Assembly: GCA_050178135.1 (NCBI GenBank)
Contig: JBFXGJ010000003.1
Location: 66,548-130,547 of the forward strand
Reading direction: 5' to 3'
Source: UBA288 sp050178135
GTDB taxonomy: Archaea; Halobacteriota; Methanomicrobia; Methanomicrobiales; Methanospirillaceae
DNA length: 64,000 nt
How positions within the stretch are numbered: position 1 is the stretch's first letter; each line of letters starts with the position of its first letter. The notes under the pieces were generated by a model. It was not told the DNA's origin and ran no database searches. It saw nothing but the letters and a program-made list of their open reading frames with translations. Of this stretch, positions 58,645-64,000 are shown one piece after another. The translations under genes and the position numbers were made by a program.

Positions 58645-58670
58645 GGATCTAGTATGCGCGCGCCCTGAGC

Positions 58671-58678
58671 GATAAGAA
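58671..58678 (-). promoter_or_regulatory. TATA-like box for the flippase gene
   Basis: Minus-strand TTCTTATC, centred about 30 nt before GTG 58644. It is the basis for preferring that start over ATG 58620. Confidence 0.4.
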
Positions 58679-58724
58679 TGCCGCTGCCGATGCCTTGATG
58701 AGAGGGTGAGCTCCACGAACTGGT

Positions 58725-59384
58725 ATGAAAGACGCGGTGATCCGGGTCCAGGGGCGGGGCGAGGCGGGGGCCGAGCCCGACCTGGTCGTGCTCTCGTTCC
58801 AGGCAAGCGGCCGGTCGGGCGACTACGCCGATGCGGTTGCGAGGGCCACTCGGTCCGTGGAGAGTCTCAGGGGAACACTCGAGGAGCACGGGGTTGCCCG
58901 GACGGCCTTGAAGACCGTCCAGTTCGGGGTCGAGACCGACTACGAGTGGGACAGTGACCACCGGGAGCGTCGCTTCCGGGGGTACGTGGCGACCCACGCG
59001 CTCCGACTCGTGCTCGACCGGACCCACGACGCGGGGAAAGTGCTCCACGCGATCGCCGCGGGGGCACCCGGGGTGGAGGTCCGGGTCTCGTTCGAGGTGG
59101 GGGACCGGCGGGGCTTCCGGCAGCGGCTCCTCGCCGCGGCCGTCGAGGCGGCGCATGAGAACGCGGCCACGATCGCCCGTGCGGCCGGGGTGCGGCTCGG
59201 CCCGGTGCTCGGGATCGAGTACGGCTGGACCGAGGTCCGGTACAGCTCCTCGCTCAACGTAGACACGATGGAGCTCTCGCGGCTCGCCGCGCCGGTGATC
59301 TCGTTCGAACCCGACGAGGTCCGGGGCGAGGAGACCGTCACGCTGACCTGCGCGATCGACGGCTCGGTCGAGACGGCCCGATAA
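58725..59384 (+). CDS. SIMPL domain protein (DUF541)
   Basis: 219 residues. The SIMPL fold is indicated by IRVQGRGEAGAEPDLVVLSFQASG, the LKTVQFGVETDYEWD segment (family TxxxSxxPxY position), and a C-terminal AAHENAATIARAAGVRLG helix. Many members are periplasmic and have a signal peptide; this one has none and is probably cytoplasmic. Function is unclear in archaea. It precedes the redoxin-RNR pair on the same strand by 51 nt. Confidence 0.8.
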   Translation: MKDAVIRVQGRGEAGAEPDLVVLSFQASGRSGDYADAVARATRSVESLRGTLEEHGVARTALKTVQFGVETDYEWDSDHRERRFRGYVATHALRLVLDRTHDAGKVLHAIAAGAPGVEVRVSFEVGDRRGFRQRLLAAAVEAAHENAATIARAAGVRLGPVLGIEYGWTEVRYSSSLNVDTMELSRLAAPVISFEPDEVRGEETVTLTCAIDGSVETAR

Positions 59385-59435
59385 CACAATTATTGAGCGA
59401 GGCCAACGATACCCTTCGTACGAGTGGTGGCGCTG

Positions 59436-59696
59436 ATGGATGGGTTGATCGTATACAGGCTCGAGTTCTGCCCGAACTGCGAGACTCTCAAGGCATATCT
59501 GAAGGAGCAGGGGGCCGGGTTCGTCGAGGAGGATATGTCGTCGGCCGCCGCGCTGACCGAGCTACGCATCAACGGCGTCTTCGTCTCAGAGGCGCCCGTG
59601 CTGAGGAAGGGGACCACCTTCCTGACGTCCGCCGAGCTCTTCTGCGGCGGCGAGGTGAACCGGGACGCGGTCGACGCGCTCCTCTCGGGTGCGTGA
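59436..59696 (+). CDS. Glutaredoxin/NrdH-like redoxin
   Basis: 86 residues with a thioredoxin fold opening VYRLEFCPNCETLKAYL; the CPNC pair (Cys12, Cys15) is a dithiol active site. Later GVFVSEAPVLRKG supplies the cis-Pro position and FLTSAELF the last helix. It lies directly before nrdD and overlaps it by 8 nt. Some class III ribonucleotide reductases take electrons from such redoxins instead of formate, so it is the likely reductant. ATG at 59436 preferred over GTG at 59424. Confidence 0.82.
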   Translation: MDGLIVYRLEFCPNCETLKAYLKEQGAGFVEEDMSSAAALTELRINGVFVSEAPVLRKGTTFLTSAELFCGGEVNRDAVDALLSGA

Positions 59697-61884
59697 GCCC
59701 GTGGCTCCTTCGAAGACGGGCGGCCAGGCAACCCTCGACGGGGTCTGGCTCCCCGCGATGCCTCCCGTCCGGCGCTCGGACGGGCATATCCTGGACTGGG
59801 ACCGGGAACGGATCGTCCGGCAGATCCTGATCGAGACCAGCCTGGTCAGAACCTTCTACGACGGCGAGGGCGCGGACGAAGCGACCGCACGCGAGATCGC
59901 CCGCGAGGTCGAGGAACGGATACGAAGGCTCGGGCTCCGGACCCTCTCGGGCCCGCTGATCCGGGAGATCATGAACATCGTGTTCCTCGAGCATGGACTG
60001 GTCCACTACCGGAACGTGCTGACCCGCGTGGGCACGCCGGTCTACGACGCGCACCTGATCGATGTCGGGCGCGGGTTCGAGGCGCATGACAACGCGAACC
60101 TGCAGGAGAACGCGGAGACCTCGCACAAGAAGAAGGCGGACAAGATCTCGAAAGAGCAGTACCTCCTCCAGCTCCCGCCCGAGATCGCGGACCACCACCT
60201 CTCGGGGGACCTGCACATCCACGACCTGGAGTATTTCGGGACCCGTCCCTTCTGCCAGGACTGGGACCTGCGCTACTTCTTTTACTATGGCCTGATGCCG
60301 GACGGCAACGGGACGAAGGCGTCGGTGGCGGGGCCGGCGAAGCGGGCCGAGGTGGCGGTGCTCCACGCCGTCAAGGCCCTCGGTTCGGCCCAGACGAACT
60401 TCGCCGGTGGGCAGGGGTACTACAACTTCCTCACCTTCCTTGCACCGTACATCGAGGGGATGCCGTACGAGGAGATCCGGCAGCTGATGCAGATGTTCGT
60501 CTACGAGATGACCCAGATGATGGTCGCCCGCGGGGGCCAGCTGGTCTTCTCGTCGGTCCAGCTCTCGCCGGGGGTGCCGACGCTCTGGAAGGACAAGCCG
60601 TGCGTCTACAAGGGAAAGGTCTGGAACGGGGAGCAGGCCCCGCTCCGCACCTACGGGGAGTTCGAGCGCGAGGTGCGGCTCCTCTTCCTCGCCCTGATGG
60701 AGGTGATGCTCGAGGGCGACGCCTGGGGCAAGCCCTTCAACTTCCCGAAGCCCGAGGTCTCGATCGAGCCGGACTTCATGGTCGAGGACGAGGAGTACAA
60801 CCGCGCCCACCCGGACCTGCCGACCTTCCGCGACCTCTACCTCAGGTCGTTCGAACTCGCCTCGAAGTTCGGGACCCCGTACTACGACAACCAGCTCCCG
60901 GCATACCGCGGGGCGGGCAAGGGGATCTCGTGCTACCAGTGCTGCGCCTACCAGTTCTCGGCGGTGGCGGACGAGGACTCGCAGTTCGATGACAAGCTCT
61001 TCTTCCTCGAGGGCCGGCACTTCTCGATGGGCTCCTGGCAGGTGGTCTCGGTGAACTGCCCCCGCGCCGCCTACATCGCCGAGGGCTCGGATGAACGGCT
61101 CTTCGCCGAGCTGAAGGCCCTGATGGACAAGGCGGTCGAGACCTTCCGGATCAAGCGCCGCTGGATGAACATCATCCGGACGAACGGGCGGATGCCGTTC
61201 GCGATGCAGCGGCCGAAAGACCCGAACACGGGCGAGCGCGGCTCGGTTGCGGTCGACCTGGACCCGCTCGTCTACACGATCGGGGTGGTCGGGGTGAACG
61301 AGATGGTCCAGCACCACTGCGGGGCCCAGCTCCACGAGAGCCGCGAGGCGTTCGTGCTGGCGGTGCGGGCGATGACCGAGCTGGAGCTCTACGCCCGCGA
61401 GCTCTCAACCAAGCACGGGATGACGATCGCCCTCGCGCGGACGCCGGCGGAGACGACCGGGCAGCGGTTCGCCGTGGCGGACCTGCTCGACCGGCGGTTC
61501 CGGGACCACGCGACCCGCGTGATCAAGGGCGACCTGGAAGACGCGCTCGGACGGCTCGGGACCTCGAACGACCTGCCGATCTACTACACGAACGGGACCC
61601 ACGTGGCCCCCGGGGCGCCGGTGCCGCTCGCGAAGCGGATGGAGATCGAGCACGTCTTCTTCCCGATCGTGGACGGCGGCAACATCTTCCACATCTGGCT
61701 CGGGGAGCGTCGACCCGACCCGCGGGGACTGATGGAGATGGCCTTCAACCTCTGCCGCAAGACCCAGATCGGCTACTTCGCGTTCACCCGCGACCTGACG
61801 GTCGCCCTCCGGCAGTTCCGCGAGCACCGGCCGACCCCCCGCCTGGAGGGGATCAACCCGGTGGACGCCAGGGTGCAGGCGTAA
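59689..61884 (+). CDS. nrdD: Anaerobic ribonucleotide reductase (NrdD) without glycyl-radical C-terminus
   Basis: 731 residues from GTG at 59689 (ATG at 59758 is possible). An ATP-cone at about 24-115 (PPVRRSDGHILDWDRERIVRQIL) precedes the ten-stranded barrel: AHDNANLQENAETSHKKK, NFAGGQGYYNF, GKGISCYQCCAYQ and DGGNIFHIWLGE. At the point where relatives continue from the YFAFTRD-like strand into a zinc CxxC...CxxC knuckle and the RVxGY glycyl-radical loop, this protein reads YFAFTRDLTVALRQ and ends 30 residues later. No Cys codon or RVxGY motif occurs in any forward frame of the next 100 nt. No nrdG activase is in the window. Coupled to the redoxin gene. Confidence 0.85.
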   Translation: MREPVAPSKTGGQATLDGVWLPAMPPVRRSDGHILDWDRERIVRQILIETSLVRTFYDGEGADEATAREIAREVEERIRRLGLRTLSGPLIREIMNIVFLEHGLVHYRNVLTRVGTPVYDAHLIDVGRGFEAHDNANLQENAETSHKKKADKISKEQYLLQLPPEIADHHLSGDLHIHDLEYFGTRPFCQDWDLRYFFYYGLMPDGNGTKASVAGPAKRAEVAVLHAVKALGSAQTNFAGGQGYYNFLTFLAPYIEGMPYEEIRQLMQMFVYEMTQMMVARGGQLVFSSVQLSPGVPTLWKDKPCVYKGKVWNGEQAPLRTYGEFEREVRLLFLALMEVMLEGDAWGKPFNFPKPEVSIEPDFMVEDEEYNRAHPDLPTFRDLYLRSFELASKFGTPYYDNQLPAYRGAGKGISCYQCCAYQFSAVADEDSQFDDKLFFLEGRHFSMGSWQVVSVNCPRAAYIAEGSDERLFAELKALMDKAVETFRIKRRWMNIIRTNGRMPFAMQRPKDPNTGERGSVAVDLDPLVYTIGVVGVNEMVQHHCGAQLHESREAFVLAVRAMTELELYARELSTKHGMTIALARTPAETTGQRFAVADLLDRRFRDHATRVIKGDLEDALGRLGTSNDLPIYYTNGTHVAPGAPVPLAKRMEIEHVFFPIVDGGNIFHIWLGERRPDPRGLMEMAFNLCRKTQIGYFAFTRDLTVALRQFREHRPTPRLEGINPVDARVQA

Positions 61885-62016
61885 CGGCGCCGGCGCCCGG
61901 CGGGGAACAGGGGCCGGTAACCCACGCCGGGAGGCGCAGGGGCGGCAGACTCGATCCCCCGATCACCACCTATTTTATCACGGCGCGCCGAGATGCTATC
62001 CGGAGACAGACGAGAT

Positions 62017-62331
62017 ATGGAGTCCTTACCGGAAGGCGAACAGGTGATCGTCCAGGGAAATGCGAAGTCGGATTTCTTCGGGAAGGGGACGCTCTACCTC
62101 ACCACCCGCCGGCTGATCTTCGAGGCCGCCGTGGGAGGGCTCCTCTCCCGGTCCACGGAGACGAAGATCGACCAGCCTATCGGGACGATCGCGTCGTACA
62201 GCAGCGCCGGCCGAAAGGCCCTGGAGGTCCACTTCGAGGGGAACATGGAGCCGACGGTGCTGCACGTCGACAACCCCGAGATGTGGGAGGTCGCCATCAG
62301 GGCCATCTTCCTGATGGGGGGCGCAGCGTAG
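62017..62331 (+). CDS. Small PH/GRAM-like domain protein
   Basis: 104 residues from ATG at 62017 (in-frame ATG at 61993 lies upstream of the likely transcript start). The pattern GEQVIVQGNAKSDFFGKGTLYLTTRRLIFEA is the opening of bacterial PH/GRAM-like domains, with strands continuing to LEVHFEGNMEP and a final helix EMWEVAIRAIF. GGAG about 12 nt upstream and a TATA-like TATTTTATC at 61971-61979. Possibly a membrane-associated small domain; function unknown. Confidence 0.68.
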   Translation: MESLPEGEQVIVQGNAKSDFFGKGTLYLTTRRLIFEAAVGGLLSRSTETKIDQPIGTIASYSSAGRKALEVHFEGNMEPTVLHVDNPEMWEVAIRAIFLMGGAA

Positions 62332-62426
62332 GGTCGATCGGGGCTCCCCGCCAGGAGCCCAAGCACCAAGAGGAACACGCGGCGACCGCCGACCACGCAC
62401 GTGGGGAGCATGGCGTGGGCCCTTCG

Positions 62427-62705
62427 TCAGGAGCCCCTGCGGACCAGCCGGACGACGAGAAAGATCCCGATGACGATGACCGCGAGGAAGAAGGCTCCGT
62501 TCACGAACGGCACGTAAGGGTCGGCCACCCAGTACCGGATCGCCTCCTGGACGGCGAAGTAGAACTGCATCGTCGCGACGAGGACGAGGAGGAGGACGAT
62601 CCCCGTAAGCCCGGTGATGACGAACGCCACGAGGGACTCGCGGGTCTCCCGGCGCCGGTCCTCGGGGGACGGCGGCAGCGTCCCGCCGGGAACGGGGTCA
62701 GCCAT
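62427..62705 (-). CDS. Small two-TM membrane protein
   Basis: 92 residues from ATG at 62705. Two TM helices: SLVAFVITGLTGIVLLLVLVATM and FVNGAFFLAVIVIGIFLVVRL. Short basic C-terminus. Family not recognised. It overlaps the end of the upstream surface-protein gene by 8 nt, so the two are co-translated; it may be a partner for that protein. Confidence 0.62.
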   Translation of the reverse strand: MADPVPGGTLPPSPEDRRRETRESLVAFVITGLTGIVLLLVLVATMQFYFAVQEAIRYWVADPYVPFVNGAFFLAVIVIGIFLVVRLVRRGS

Positions 62706-63633
62706 GGTACCGCCTCCACCCGAAGAGGGCAAACGCGAACCCCACGATGGATGCCGCTAGATCGAAGCCCGGGGTCCGGGTCGGGGTCGGCACCATCACC
62801 GGGGCCTCCCGGGCCGTGACGAACTCACCGGTGTCGATCCGCCGGACCGTGAACTCCTGCTCCCCGGTCACGGTCGCATTCGGGGCGAGGTTCACCGACC
62901 GCGAACCGCGCTCGACGATCACGTCCCCGCTCCAGAGCACGGCCTCGACCTCGTAGTTGTGCTGGTCCGGGACCGAGAGGGTGACGTTCCGGGTCACGGT
63001 GGACCCCGGGCGGACCGCGCCCACCGTCGTCCACTGCCGGTCGGCGAGGAGGCGGGCGCTGGCCTCCCGCGCCTTGACCTCGACGGTGAGGTCGGGGTTG
63101 GGACCGGTGCCCTGGTTCGTCAGCTGGACCTCTGCCTCGATCAGCGCCCGGCCGTTTGTGACGCCCCGGACCAGGAAGTCCATGTCGGTGATGGTGACCG
63201 GGGTCCGGGCCGTGTCCGGCGGCAACCGTTCGAGCGAGCGGACCGTCACCTCACCGCCGGCCCCCTGGAGACCTCCGCCAACCAGGCTCGCCCGGACCCG
63301 GTACGAGCCCCGGCGCGGAAGGGTCAGTTCGCAGGGGACCACGACGGATTCGCCCGGGCGGACCGGGCCGTACTCCTGACTTCTCTCGTGGACGCGGAGG
63401 CCGGTCTCATCGTCGATGACCTCGACCCGGAGGACGCCGGCGCCCAGCCCGGGGCCCGACCAGTGCTGGACGGTCGTGCTGACGTTCAGGACGACCTCAC
63501 CGGCGGTCACGTTCATGGGTTCGACCGTGATGCCGGTCACGCCGGCGGTCCCCTCCTTGAGACAGCCCGCCGCCGTCACCAGGAGGACGGCGGCGACCAG
63601 GAGAAGAAGCCAGCGCGGGCACCTTGTTGTCAT
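62698..63633 (-). CDS. Surface protein with lipobox and PGF-CTERM-like anchor
   Basis: 311 residues from ATG at 63633. Signal peptide with lipobox VTAAGC (Cys at about 24). Two to three CARDB/Ig-like beta domains follow (VEPMNVTAGEVVLNVSTTV; LIEAEVQLTNQGTGPNPDLTVEVKA). The C-terminus has a Pro/Thr linker, PGFDLAASIVGFAFALF and WRRYHG: the PGF, hydrophobic, Arg pattern recognised by archaeosortase ArtA. A protein with both N-terminal lipidation and C-terminal archaeosortase signals is unusual. Probable role in the cell surface layer. Coupled to the two-TM gene. Confidence 0.78.
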   Translation of the reverse strand: MTTRCPRWLLLLVAAVLLVTAAGCLKEGTAGVTGITVEPMNVTAGEVVLNVSTTVQHWSGPGLGAGVLRVEVIDDETGLRVHERSQEYGPVRPGESVVVPCELTLPRRGSYRVRASLVGGGLQGAGGEVTVRSLERLPPDTARTPVTITDMDFLVRGVTNGRALIEAEVQLTNQGTGPNPDLTVEVKAREASARLLADRQWTTVGAVRPGSTVTRNVTLSVPDQHNYEVEAVLWSGDVIVERGSRSVNLAPNATVTGEQEFTVRRIDTGEFVTAREAPVMVPTPTRTPGFDLAASIVGFAFALFGWRRYHG

Positions 63634-63844
63634 GGTGAGAGGGCAGTCATCCCGCCACCAGTTATCTCTTTCGCTTTCGCCCGGAGTCCTTTCTGCAGCC
63701 CCGGGGAGGGGGGCAGGCGTGACGGGGTGTGTGCCGGCGATCGTCACGACCGAGGATGAGAGCCCCAGGGGCGCCCTGCCCCGACTCCTCGTTGGGCCCA
63801 TCCCGCGGTGGCGCAAGGTTCCTGGCTGGCGGTCCAGAAAGCAG

Positions 63845-63895
63845 GATATCTGAATAAATAATAATCAATAAATATTACAACCAGTATATTCTCCA
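63845..63895. promoter_or_regulatory. AT-rich promoter region
   Basis: A 50-nt block made mostly of A and T (several AATAAAT-like boxes and a TATATTCTCC stretch) in a GC-rich background. It lies between the surface-protein gene and the plus-strand gene at 63909. The rest of the 275-nt gap shows no gene. It probably carries the TATA box of the right-hand gene. Confidence 0.5.
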
Positions 63896-63908
63896 TCAGG
63901 GGATCCAG

Positions 63909-64000
63909 ATGGATGAATCATCGAACGGGGGGATGCTCCCCACCGTCACCGCGGTCATTGCTCTTATTCTCGTCGCACTGGTCGGGTGGAACATCTACAC
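63909..64000 (+). CDS. Membrane protein, N-terminal fragment
   Basis: The gene runs off the right edge; about 30 residues are visible. After MDESSNGGM a hydrophobic helix LPTVTAVIALILVALVGWN follows, a signal anchor or signal peptide. Family cannot be told. ATG at 63909 is preferred because an AT-rich promoter block precedes it and an AGGGGATCC stretch lies just upstream. Confidence 0.5.
   Translation, partial: MDESSNGGMLPTVTAVIALILVALVGWNIY

Overview
The window looks like a chromosome segment of a GC-rich methanogenic archaeon, most likely of the order Methanomicrobiales; I cannot fix the genus from sequence alone. Pointers are an archaeal Mre11-Rad50 pair, an archaeal-type CCA-adding enzyme, a class II photolyase, a COG1237 metallo-beta-lactamase protein, two NifX-like proteins beside an Mrp/NBP35 ATPase, Cys-rich DUF2769, DUF5612 and DUF4013 proteins, a PGF-CTERM surface protein, many multi-PAS histidine kinases, and TATA-like boxes about 27-30 nt ahead of start codons that often lack a Shine-Dalgarno (leaderless starts). 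No rRNA, tRNA, CRISPR array or complete insertion sequence was seen, and no gene-free stretch exceeds about 280 bases.

Layout. 1-5 kb: the start of a bacterial-type lon, a MarR regulator with a palindromic operator, a metallo-beta-lactamase protein, a methyltransferase, then NifX-like x2 and Mrp. 5-11.5 kb: a membrane kinase, a lipoprotein with three Cache-like repeats, a J-domain protein, a DUF2225/DUF4325 coupled pair, and a methyltransferase-MarR fusion followed by an acetyltransferase. 11.5-19.7 kb: an orphan transposase N-terminal domain, a radical SAM/SPASM enzyme with an unknown partner, photolyase, and a translationally coupled three-gene phosphorelay operon. 19.9-28.7 kb: acetyltransferases, an aldo/keto reductase, a degenerate kinase coupled to a UspA-UspA-GNAT fusion, a Cas4-like protein without its catalytic residues, a secreted protein, and a DUF5612-sua5-nucleotidyltransferase operon. 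29.5-37.6 kb: two DUF4013 membrane proteins, RNase HIII, small Cys-rich proteins, a CBS-domain membrane protein, a TiaS-like protein, a tautomerase, an orphan sugar-binding lipoprotein and a VOC protein. 37.7-47.7 kb: a 1313-residue multi-PAS kinase, a flavin-binding protein, mre11-rad50 and two methyltransferases. 47.7-59.4 kb: two kinases, a lipoprotein hydrolase, a PIG-L deacetylase, a solo PII protein, thpR-cca, a flippase and a SIMPL protein. 59.4-64 kb: a glutaredoxin-like protein and an anaerobic ribonucleotide reductase that lacks the glycyl-radical C-terminus, then envelope proteins.

Functional themes. Signalling dominates: seven histidine-kinase-type proteins and one stand-alone receiver in 64 kb, five of the kinases sharing one DHp/ATPase architecture and two of those five lacking the phosphoacceptor histidine. 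A second theme is nucleic-acid maintenance (photolyase, Mre11-Rad50, RNase HIII, RNR, CCA enzyme, ThpR, Sua5, TiaS-like). The most interesting items are the RNR without a glycyl-radical domain next to a redoxin, the two pseudokinases, the methyltransferase-MarR and UspA-GNAT fusions, the catalytically dead Cas4-like protein, and a possible CTG start for cca.
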